Below are positions 35,854-43,701 of a stretch of DNA of 64,000 bases, one piece after another; the stretch's first letter is position 1, and every line of letters starts with the position of its first letter. The translations under genes were made by a program, and so were the position numbers. The DNA is taken from positions 1,984,001 to 2,048,000 of the forward strand of contig NZ_CP146284.1 in assembly GCF_023744375.2 (NCBI RefSeq), in the 5' to 3' direction. Source of the stretch: Parabacteroides sp. AD58. GTDB taxonomy: Bacteria; Bacteroidota; Bacteroidia; Bacteroidales; Tannerellaceae. The notes under the pieces were generated by a model. The model was not told the DNA's origin, did no database searches, and was given only the letters and a program-made list of their open reading frames with translations.

Positions 35854-37029
35854 TTATTTATACTTGTCAGCACACTGCTGTAATGTTTGCCAACACTGAT
35901 ACATGCCTCTCGGCACATGGAAGCATCCTTTCCACTTACCGCCTTTCAAAGGTAAAAGCACTTCGCCCTGCCGGTTCAGATACCCAAACCATTCCGGATA
36001 TTCCGGATCCTTGAAATGCGTCCAGGTATAATCCTGCACACGTTCGAACCATTGCCAACATTCTTCATTGCCGGTCAATAAGAATCCTTTCGCCATGCAA
36101 ATCATCGATTCAATATGAACCCACCAAAGCTTCTGGTCCCATTCCAACTGCTGAGGCGGATAACCCAGACGATCCATGAAATAGAAAATACCTCCGTATT
36201 TCTCATCCCAACCTTTCCGAATCATCTTCAGCGAAATATCCGTAGCCTTCTGGATCAACTCCGGACGGTTCAGACGAACGCCTAAATCCATGATAAACCA
36301 CATCGCTTCAATGGCATGACCCGGATTCAGATGACGACCTTCGAACGAATCAGACAACTGGTTATTGGTCAATACATTCTCTACAACCAATCCCAACTCC
36401 GGCCGATAGAAAACATCCATTACTTCATGGATACATAATTCGATTGTTTTGTCCATCGTTTCCTTGTCCAGCAGATGTTCTATCTCAAGCGACAGATTAC
36501 ACATGATCATCGGCAAGGCAAAATTCTTCAAGTCGCGACTGCCCGGCACCAGTTTATTCCATTGCCCTTTCGGATTATCCATCTTCTCTAAAATACGCGC
36601 ATAGGTTTTTCGAGCAATTTCTTCATATTCCTTATTTCCGGTAGCCAGACTCAGCTGTCCGAACGCCATGGCTGCAAAGGTATAAGAAAAAATGTTATAA
36701 GAAGCCACCAAAGGCTTGCCATCTTGCGTTAAAGAAAAATACCAGTTAAAATTTCCGTCATGACCATATTTCTTCAGAAACTCTCCGCCCTGAATGGCAC
36801 ATTCCAACCATTCCGGCCGTTTCTCTACCTTATTATATAAGAAAGAAAAGAGCCAGACTTCTCGTCCTTGCAACCAGATGAACTTATCCGTATCAAAGAC
36901 TTTCCCGTCTCTCAACAGACAAGTAAAATAACCTCCATACTGGTGGTCCTGCGAATGTTCCAACCAGAAAGGAACAACTTGCTCGAGCAATTCCTTTTTG
37001 TACTTCTCAGCTAAAATGGCATAATTCAT
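35854..37029 (-). CDS. AGE family epimerase (N-acylglucosamine 2-epimerase type)
   Basis: A 391-residue (alpha/alpha)6-barrel protein of the AGE/renin-binding-protein family, which interconverts N-acetylglucosamine and N-acetylmannosamine; some relatives epimerise cellobiose or mannose. Conserved blocks include WLQGREVWLFSFLY near residue 55, the catalytic-His regions RHLNPGHAIEAMWF (about residue 237) and FHVPRGMYQCW near the C-terminus, plus WWVHIESM. A ROK protein lies 22 bp upstream in the same operon. In Bacteroides fragilis an AGE-type epimerase and the ROK kinase RokA act together in sialic acid use, which makes ManNAc-to-GlcNAc conversion likely here. Confidence 0.85.
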   Translation of the reverse strand: MNYAILAEKYKKELLEQVVPFWLEHSQDHQYGGYFTCLLRDGKVFDTDKFIWLQGREVWLFSFLYNKVEKRPEWLECAIQGGEFLKKYGHDGNFNWYFSLTQDGKPLVASYNIFSYTFAAMAFGQLSLATGNKEYEEIARKTYARILEKMDNPKGQWNKLVPGSRDLKNFALPMIMCNLSLEIEHLLDKETMDKTIELCIHEVMDVFYRPELGLVVENVLTNNQLSDSFEGRHLNPGHAIEAMWFIMDLGVRLNRPELIQKATDISLKMIRKGWDEKYGGIFYFMDRLGYPPQQLEWDQKLWWVHIESMICMAKGFLLTGNEECWQWFERVQDYTWTHFKDPEYPEWFGYLNRQGEVLLPLKGGKWKGCFHVPRGMYQCWQTLQQCADKYK

Positions 37030-37051
37030 AGTATATAATTTTAGATCGTTG

Positions 37052-38257
37052 TTAAATCATTCCTAACAAACGGCTGCGCGACAACATACAAGCACCAATC
37101 AATCCGCCACGAATACCTAATTTAGAAACAACCAGCTCCGTATCCTGATTGACTAAGTTCAGCGAGTATTTACGAATCGCACTTTGTACGGGTAAGCGCA
37201 AATAGTCTTGTGTCGCCGAAAGCGGTCCTCCTAAAATTACCATTTCAGGATTCAGCAAATTAATTAAACCTGCTACCCATCGACCCAATACGAAACCAAT
37301 GTGCTCAACAATTTCTATGGCCAGGACATCTTCCCGCAAAACAGCCTCTACGAAGTCGCTTAAAAGAAATTCTCCATGCTCTTCCATCATATCCCACAGA
37401 ATAGATGTACAACCTTGAGCTTTCCTTTCATTCAGCATCCGTTCAATGGCATAACCAGAAGCTTCCGTTTCCAGGCATCCTTTTTTCCCGCAGTTACAGA
37501 TTATCTCGTTATCAAGAGCACAGACATGTCCGATTTCTCCGGAAAAACCAGATTTCCCATAGTAAGGCTTTCCATCAATAATGATTCCGGCACCTAATCC
37601 CCAATTGATGTTGATAAACAAAATGTTCTTTTCGTTCTTAACTACACCAGCCAAGAACTCACCATACATCATTGCCCGCGAGTCATTCTCCAAATTAACA
37701 GGTATGCCTATTCGTTTTTCTATTTTCTCAGTCAAAGGCTTATCATCAAAATGGAAGAATGAATAAGAGAAACCTGTTTTCGGATTAACCCGTCCACCTA
37801 AATTAATTCCAACTTGTAGAACCTGGCTCGCATCTATTTCCAAATGCTGGATATAGTCCTGCACGATTTCACACAAGTGATCAAAAGCTTCGGGTGTATC
37901 TTCCAGATTATATCTTTCTTCATGCCCTTCATCAATAATATTTCCACAGAAGTCAATAGTAGCCAGCAATACCTTTTTTACCTGCACATCAACTCCCACA
38001 AAATATCCCGCATTCGGGTTCAAGCCATATATATTCGGCTTTCTTCCCCCCGGTGTGTTCTGTTTGCCTAAATCTAGAATATAGTTGTCGTTCATTAATT
38101 CTGATACAAACTTCGTCACGGTCGGAATGCTTAATTGCAATTCTTTAGCGATATCGGCGATAGAAGCATTCCCCGATATGATCAAATGTTGTATCAAGTG
38201 TTTTTTCAATGTAGTAGTTTTATACCTACTATCTTGCAATAAAAATTTTGTTGCCAT
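37052..38257 (-). CDS. ROK family protein with N-terminal winged helix
   Basis: A 401-residue ROK protein. Residues 20-65 form a MarR/NagC-like winged helix (ASIADIAKELQLSIPTVTKFV), followed by the sugar-kinase fold with LENDSRAMMYGE (catalytic Asp), GLGAGIIIDG, SGEIGHV and the zinc cluster CNCGKKGCLE. The first phosphate loop reads GVDVQVKKVLL instead of the DxGxT pattern of active kinases, so it may be a sugar-responsive repressor rather than, or as well as, a kinase. It is first in an operon with the AGE epimerase. Confidence 0.85.
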   Translation of the reverse strand: MATKFLLQDSRYKTTTLKKHLIQHLIISGNASIADIAKELQLSIPTVTKFVSELMNDNYILDLGKQNTPGGRKPNIYGLNPNAGYFVGVDVQVKKVLLATIDFCGNIIDEGHEERYNLEDTPEAFDHLCEIVQDYIQHLEIDASQVLQVGINLGGRVNPKTGFSYSFFHFDDKPLTEKIEKRIGIPVNLENDSRAMMYGEFLAGVVKNEKNILFININWGLGAGIIIDGKPYYGKSGFSGEIGHVCALDNEIICNCGKKGCLETEASGYAIERMLNERKAQGCTSILWDMMEEHGEFLLSDFVEAVLREDVLAIEIVEHIGFVLGRWVAGLINLLNPEMVILGGPLSATQDYLRLPVQSAIRKYSLNLVNQDTELVVSKLGIRGGLIGACMLSRSRLLGMI

Positions 38258-38803
38258 TTTTTACATTGATTTATAGTGAACCATCTTTCAAACTATTTTA
38301 ATCCCCATCCTCTGTATTTAATACATCCTAATCAGAAGTTCTATCCAGACAATCATTTCTGCTTTACAAATAAATCCATAAAATAACAGAACATTCATTT
38401 CCGAACTTTACTAAAATCAAAGAATGCCAAAATCAAAATATGTCTTACTCTTAGTTTCCCGGATTTGCCTATTTAGAGGACACAGAGCTTATGACATATA
38501 TTATATATGACATAATATATTTGCTCTAATCCTAAATACAAAGTTAGAAATAAATATTTTAAATAATGCGTTTTCTTAAAATTATATTTTTAATAAATTC
38601 ATGTTTTATATTATCTCTTCTTTCACTCGATTAAATCTATTTTCGAACAATCAAAATCTGCAAAACGTATCATAAATACACTTATTGAACACAATATATT
38701 ATTTACAGAACATATATAGTTAAATTATGGATAAATCATTTTTCTATTTTCCATTTTTCTTATCTTGCCGAACTTTTTTCATTAACTTAAAAACAATCTG
38801 CTT
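38258..38803. other. 546-bp AT-rich divergent intergenic region, ROK / C10 protease
   Basis: The region is strongly AT-rich and has no convincing gene. It contains a direct repeat ATGACATA at 38491-38498 and 38507-38514 (16 bp apart) within alternating TA tracts, and should hold divergent promoters. Near the protease start, TATCTTGC at about 38760 is one base from the -7 consensus. Confidence 0.6.
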
Positions 38804-41347
38804 ATGAGAAAGATTGCAACTATTTTTTTAGCATTATTATGCTTTTCTCCAACATGGGCTAAACAACTCACGCAAGAAGAGGCTTGGAAAGTAGCTCGTA
38901 GTTTTTTCAACCAGTCAGGAAGTCTGCGGTCGGCAGGAGAAATTCACCTAGTCGCCCTATCTGGAGATTTAATCGAATCTTCATCTTTACGAAGTACTTC
39001 TGGACAAACGGCATTTTATGTATTCAACCAGGGGAATTCGGCTTATGCCATTGTTTCAGGCGATGACCGGATGAAACCCGTCTTGGCTTATTCCAATACA
39101 GGAGCCTTTGTTGTTGAGAACATACCGTCTAATATAAAAGCTTTATTAACCGCCTATCAGGATTACTATAGCCAGCTCGATAATCAACAGAAATTACCTC
39201 AGCCTGTTAATTTCAAGTCATCAAACACTTTTAGTGAGGATGTACAACCTTTATTAGGTGACATCAACTGGAATCAGGATGAACCTTATTATAATCTATG
39301 TCCGGAAGTTGAAGGAAAAAGATCTGTTACAGGTTGTGTCGCCACAGCCATGGCCATGGTTATGAAATACTTTGAATATCCTCAAAAAGGAATAGGATCA
39401 CATTCTTACAAAACTCCAGCCGGAAATGATTGCTCTTTTAATTTTGGAGCGACCACCTTCGACTGGAAAAACATGCTTCCCCAATACACCGCTGGGAAGT
39501 ATACTGATGCACAAGGAAAAGCTGTTGCAGAATTGATGTATGCCTGTGGAGTGGCCGTTGAAATGGACTATTCTCCTGACGGATCCGGAGCCATGTCAAG
39601 CATCGTGGCAGATGCTCTCATCAATTATTTCGGCTACAGTAAAAACATGGGATATGTTTCCCGCAATTATTTTAGCACTCAGGAATGGATGGAGATGGTC
39701 AAAAAGGAATTGAATGAAAAACGTCCTATCTTATACTGTGGAGCATCCAAAGAAGTAGGTCATGAATTTGTACTCGACGGCTATGATAAAAACAATCTGG
39801 TTCATGTCAACTGGGGTTGGGGCGGCATGAATAACGGTTACTTTGAGATCGCCTCACTGGAACCAAGCTCTCCCGGAATCGGAGGAGGCAGTAGCTTAGG
39901 AGGAGGTTTTATATTCCAGCAAGGTATGGTGACAGGTATGCATCCAGAATCCCAATCCACCCCCTACACTTCATACTTCACGTTGGGAGAACTAAAAGCA
40001 AGCAAATCATCTTTTAGTCAGAATGAGAATTTTGACCTGACGGCAATCAACTTCTACAACATGACTTCGACGTTCTATAAAGGAGAAGTAGGAATCATCG
40101 TGGAAGGGAAAGACGGCGTACAGCATCCGATCAAAAGCTACACTTTTGATGACAAAGTAAATACTGATTATGGATATGAGACGTTAAACCTTGAGAATAT
40201 AACAATCCCGGCAGAAATCAAAGACGGCACGTACAACTTATATCTGGGAACCAAAGAAGAACGGGAAAGCCAATATAGCCGGGTTCGTAGTACGATAGGA
40301 TGTGGAACAGAATATATTCTAACGATAAAAGACAGTAAATGTAATCTCAATGTATTTACCGGATTACTAAATTTAGAGACAGATCTGAATGTATCCATCC
40401 GATCCTTACATGGCTTATATGAAGGAATAAACGGAGATTTTGAATTGACATTCTCCAATTCAAGTAGCCAAAGTGAATTTTATGGAATGGCAGGAGTAAT
40501 GCTGCTCACCAAAGAAAAAGATCCTCAAATAGTAACAATCCTCGGGAAAACCCAATTATTATTGCCGGCTAATACCCAGGAACAAAAGCATCTTGTTTCA
40601 GAAAGTCTGACCCAACAAACACAAACAGATTCAATTATTCCTATCTCTGAAGGAGATTATTTGGCTGCTACCTGCATCCAATGGGGAAATTATTGGTATT
40701 CAATAGGAGAACCTTTGGAGATACAAATTAAGAAAGGTAAAATCTGTGAAAGCGTCATTGCTCAGAACGCTGCAGTTGCCCAGTCTAAAATAGGGCTGGA
40801 TGATCCATTGCAAGTGACAGCCGACCTTCTTTTAGATGGAGAAGGCGACGTATTTAACAATATAATTGTAGCGGCTATCTTTGCTGAAGGAGAATCTTCT
40901 ACCCAAAACATGCATACTTCTTCCGTGTTTATTGAAAGCTGCAACTTACCTTATAAGCTGTCAATGAACTTTAATCCTAATGTGACAGCCGGGAAATATG
41001 CCGTTGTTCTCTTCCAGTATGTTAAAGGTGACTTTGTGCAATTAACTCCAGGCATACCATTTGAAGTATCAGCAACACCAACGGGTATAGAAGATCTCTC
41101 AAGTACTAACGGAGTAACAGTTTACGGAATCTCTTCAAACAATGTGTTACGAATCAGAACTTCTGCATTAGCTAAAAATGCAACCATTTATTCAATAACT
41201 GGGCATAAAATTCATCAAGAGGAACTGACTCCCGGCATTGGAAATGATTACTCTTTCCAAGTAAATCATCTAAATAAAGGTTTCTACATTCTGGTTGTAC
41301 AAACAACAGACGGGAAAACTTATTCTACAAAATTCCGGAAAAAGTAA
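38804..41347 (+). CDS. C10 family cysteine protease with T9SS sorting domain
   Basis: An 847-residue secreted streptopain-like protease. Order: signal peptide (MRKIATIFLALLCFSPTWA), a Spi-type inhibitory prodomain (about 20-135), the C10 catalytic domain with nucleophile Cys178 in TGCVATAMAM, His320 in GHEFVLDGY and NWGWGG just after, then about 350 residues of beta-rich repeats, and a type A T9SS C-terminal sorting domain (about 765-847) with NATIYSITGHKI and GFYILVVQTTDGKTYSTKF. Related enzymes are streptopain and prevotellal interpain. The sorting domain predicts export through a T9SS and PorU processing. It is followed by a lipoprotein gene and an IS4 element. A short hairpin at 41368-41403 lies after the stop. 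Confidence 0.92.
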   Translation: MRKIATIFLALLCFSPTWAKQLTQEEAWKVARSFFNQSGSLRSAGEIHLVALSGDLIESSSLRSTSGQTAFYVFNQGNSAYAIVSGDDRMKPVLAYSNTGAFVVENIPSNIKALLTAYQDYYSQLDNQQKLPQPVNFKSSNTFSEDVQPLLGDINWNQDEPYYNLCPEVEGKRSVTGCVATAMAMVMKYFEYPQKGIGSHSYKTPAGNDCSFNFGATTFDWKNMLPQYTAGKYTDAQGKAVAELMYACGVAVEMDYSPDGSGAMSSIVADALINYFGYSKNMGYVSRNYFSTQEWMEMVKKELNEKRPILYCGASKEVGHEFVLDGYDKNNLVHVNWGWGGMNNGYFEIASLEPSSPGIGGGSSLGGGFIFQQGMVTGMHPESQSTPYTSYFTLGELKASKSSFSQNENFDLTAINFYNMTSTFYKGEVGIIVEGKDGVQHPIKSYTFDDKVNTDYGYETLNLENITIPAEIKDGTYNLYLGTKEERESQYSRVRSTIGCGTEYILTIKDSKCNLNVFTGLLNLETDLNVSIRSLHGLYEGINGDFELTFSNSSSQSEFYGMAGVMLLTKEKDPQIVTILGKTQLLLPANTQEQKHLVSESLTQQTQTDSIIPISEGDYLAATCIQWGNYWYSIGEPLEIQIKKGKICESVIAQNAAVAQSKIGLDDPLQVTADLLLDGEGDVFNNIIVAAIFAEGESSTQNMHTSSVFIESCNLPYKLSMNFNPNVTAGKYAVVLFQYVKGDFVQLTPGIPFEVSATPTGIEDLSSTNGVTVYGISSNNVLRIRTSALAKNATIYSITGHKIHQEELTPGIGNDYSFQVNHLNKGFYILVVQTTDGKTYSTKFRKK

Positions 41348-41367
41348 TGTTTTAAACGAATCATTAG

Positions 41368-41403
41368 TTGAGTAGTCGAATTTAAACAACTTCGGCTACT
41401 CAA
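41368..41403 (+). terminator. Hairpin after the C10 protease gene
   Basis: TTGAGTAG (41368-41375) pairs with CTACTCAA (41396-41403), 21 bp after the stop. There is no strong T-run, so it may be a weak terminator or RNA-stabilising stem. Confidence 0.45.
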
Positions 41404-41446
41404 ATAGTGACATAGCCATTTTATACTATAAATAAAATAAGTATAT

Positions 41447-42025
41447 ATGAATAAATATGTGGTATTATATTTTGCTTGGATGCTTACAGGAGCCATCGCC
41501 TGTAAGACAGCACAAACTGAATCTAAAGCGAATTACTATGAGGAGGAAGGACAAATGGCTTTAACCCAGAAAAAAGACTCCAGGAAATCGGGACAATTAT
41601 CTTCTGTATCGTCGCCTGTTGTCTATGTCTATAAAACGAAGAAAGATTATTCGCATCAGGTACCTGTCATAATGGATCAATCCAGAAGCCGGATTCTATC
41701 TTATCCTCATCCCAAAGATTTGTCTATTGGAGGGAAACTGTGTTTACCGACACCTTTGGAACAAGGCTACTGGCTTGACAATAAAGGCATAAATCCACAA
41801 GTGGCTTTTCTGAAATATACCTACGAAGAATATAGCCAATTTCCACAAGCGCCATCCATGGAAATGCTAATGGAAAATATTCTTGACAAGAATCCGTTAA
41901 CAGAGATTCATGCCTGTGGAAGAAGAATGGATTATGTAAACCTTGTAGAAGAACTGAATCAGAAAATTGAACAAGGGACTTTAAGTTCTCTTCCTACGCT
42001 ACAATTGGAAAGACAATCAGAATGA
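41447..42025 (+). CDS. Conserved lipoprotein of unknown function
   Basis: A 192-residue lipoprotein with signal peptide ending in GAIAC (Cys19). After a Ser/Lys-rich linker it has a compact domain with YVYKTKKDYSHQVPVIM, SYPHPKDLSIGGKLCLPTPL, GYWLDNKGINPQVAFLKYTYEEY and LTEIHACGRRMDYVNLVEELN. I recognise this as a conserved Bacteroidales family without known function. It is 99 bp downstream of the C10 protease and could be its partner or inhibitor, as small lipoproteins accompany C10 proteases in B. fragilis, but the sequence does not resemble those inhibitors enough to say so. Confidence 0.75.
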   Translation: MNKYVVLYFAWMLTGAIACKTAQTESKANYYEEEGQMALTQKKDSRKSGQLSSVSSPVVYVYKTKKDYSHQVPVIMDQSRSRILSYPHPKDLSIGGKLCLPTPLEQGYWLDNKGINPQVAFLKYTYEEYSQFPQAPSMEMLMENILDKNPLTEIHACGRRMDYVNLVEELNQKIEQGTLSSLPTLQLERQSE

Positions 42026-42042
42026 TTTATTCTGTGTACTTA

Positions 42043-42053
42043 TTATATAATTC
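42043..42053 (+). repeat. Left target-site duplication of the IS4 element
   Basis: TTATATAATTC directly abuts the left inverted repeat and is copied exactly at 43637-43647. Confidence 0.85.
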
Positions 42054-43636
42054 AAGTTTCGCAAGTACTCAAATAATGTAATAAAAAAAGGCTAAAGAGT
42101 TTGATAATTCAATGATTATCACTATATTAATGTCGCCAAACAAACAATATAGCACCCTTTAGCCATGAACAAAAATAGACATATTATCGGTGAACTCCAA
42201 GAGTTTTTTGCAAACAATGACTCCAGCAAGGCAATAAACAGCATCTCAACCATTATGAACAGCATAAGAATACAAAGTAGAGTCATCGGGTCAATTAAGA
42301 ATCCGAATTGCAAATTCACCTGTCTTCAGGTGTTGCAGTTGCTTGTTCTGTTCCCGTTCTTTTCAATTAAAAATGCAGCCAACTATTCGTCTTCTGCTTT
42401 GGGCAGGATGTTTGTCTGCCACAAAGATATGTTCTATCGTTTCATGAACGACGGCAACGTCAATTGGCGACGTATCATCTATTCGATTTTCAGGCAATTG
42501 TATTCACGTGTGAAACGCAGGACGACATTGAAGTCGGACATCAGGTGTGTCATCATCGATGATACAGACCTTCCAAAGACCGGATTCAAGACCGAGAAGA
42601 TTGGCAAGGTATTCTCTCATACCCAAATGAAGTCTATACTTGGCTTCAAGGCAATGTTCCTCTGCTTTACGGATGGTGTATCCCAGTTTCTCCTTGACTT
42701 TTCTCTCCATGGAGAGGAGGGAAAACGAAGCGATAAGCCACAGGGGTTATCCAAGAAACAGACGGAGGCTCGCTATTGCAAGGAACACTCAGGGGATGAG
42801 CGTATTGCCAGGCGTAGCGCTGAGTATTTTGCAAGTAAGATTGAGACGGCCATCAGTATGCTCAAACGCTCAATCATAGAGGGTGTACGTTTCGATTATC
42901 TTCTTGTTGACAGCTGGTTTACCTGCTCTGAACTTTTGAAGTTCGTAGTCTCAAGGCACTTTGGATGCCACCTTATCGGAATGATAAAGATGGGCAAAAC
43001 CAAGTATGAGACAGATCTTGGAAACAAGACAGCGCCTGAACTTATCAAGATTTTCCAGAAATCCAGGAACGTAAAGTATAGCCGCTCAATCGGTTACTAC
43101 ACAGCAACTGTATCTGCTAAAATCTCCGGCATTAAGGTCAGTCTGTTCTTTTACAGAAGAGGCAAGAAGGGCAACTGGAATGCTCTACTTACCTCTGACC
43201 TTAAACTTGATGCCAAAGAAGCCTTCAGACTTTATTCAAGAAGATGGGTTATCGAAGTGGCTCACAAAGAGATGAAGCAAAACCTGAAACTCGGAAAGAA
43301 CCAGTGCAGAGACTTCGCCGGACAGATTGCAGGCATATCATTGTGCGTACTACAGTACAATATACTCAGTTATGTCAAACGCAATGAATCATACGAAACT
43401 ATCGGAGGACTCTTTGCCGAAATTTCAAAGAACTCTGTCGAACTTTCAGTAGCAGAAAAAATCTGGCTGCTGATTGTAGAAGTTATAAACGTCATTGCCG
43501 AGGTACTTAACTGTGATGCAATGGTTCTGACTGAACAAGTAATATCAAACGATAAACAAATCAAAGCTGTGAAGCAGGCTTTCGACAGGCTGACACCAGC
43601 CGCCTGAGGAGCTACACTTTACTTGCGAAACTTAAG
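42054..43636 (+). mobile_element. IS4-family insertion sequence, complete
   Basis: A 1,583-bp element carrying one transposase gene. The ends share a perfect 14-bp inverted repeat, AAGTTTCGCAAGTA (42054-42067) and its complement at 43620-43633; the right end has three additional bases before the duplication. It is flanked by an exact 11-bp target duplication (42043-42053 and 43637-43647), a length typical of IS4 members. It sits between two converging genes and interrupts neither. Confidence 0.9.
42165..43607 (+). CDS. IS4 family transposase
   Basis: A 480-residue DDE transposase. The first Asp is in CVIIDDTDLPKTGF, the second in YLLVDSWFTC, and the Glu lies in a perfect IS4 YREK signature, Y-2-R-3-E-6-K, within the segment YSRRWVIEVAHKEMK. 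Full length, no frameshift, so the element may be active. The C-terminal 80 residues are helical. It cuts and pastes the surrounding IS. Confidence 0.95.
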   Translation: MNKNRHIIGELQEFFANNDSSKAINSISTIMNSIRIQSRVIGSIKNPNCKFTCLQVLQLLVLFPFFSIKNAANYSSSALGRMFVCHKDMFYRFMNDGNVNWRRIIYSIFRQLYSRVKRRTTLKSDIRCVIIDDTDLPKTGFKTEKIGKVFSHTQMKSILGFKAMFLCFTDGVSQFLLDFSLHGEEGKRSDKPQGLSKKQTEARYCKEHSGDERIARRSAEYFASKIETAISMLKRSIIEGVRFDYLLVDSWFTCSELLKFVVSRHFGCHLIGMIKMGKTKYETDLGNKTAPELIKIFQKSRNVKYSRSIGYYTATVSAKISGIKVSLFFYRRGKKGNWNALLTSDLKLDAKEAFRLYSRRWVIEVAHKEMKQNLKLGKNQCRDFAGQIAGISLCVLQYNILSYVKRNESYETIGGLFAEISKNSVELSVAEKIWLLIVEVINVIAEVLNCDAMVLTEQVISNDKQIKAVKQAFDRLTPAA

Positions 43637-43647
43637 TTATATAATTC
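43637..43647 (+). repeat. Right target-site duplication of the IS4 element
   Basis: TTATATAATTC is identical to 42043-42053. Confidence 0.85.
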
Positions 43648-43701
43648 TCTTTGGAAGGGATGAAACAAACATCGCTCTTCCAAATAGAATTTCACTATCG
43701 C

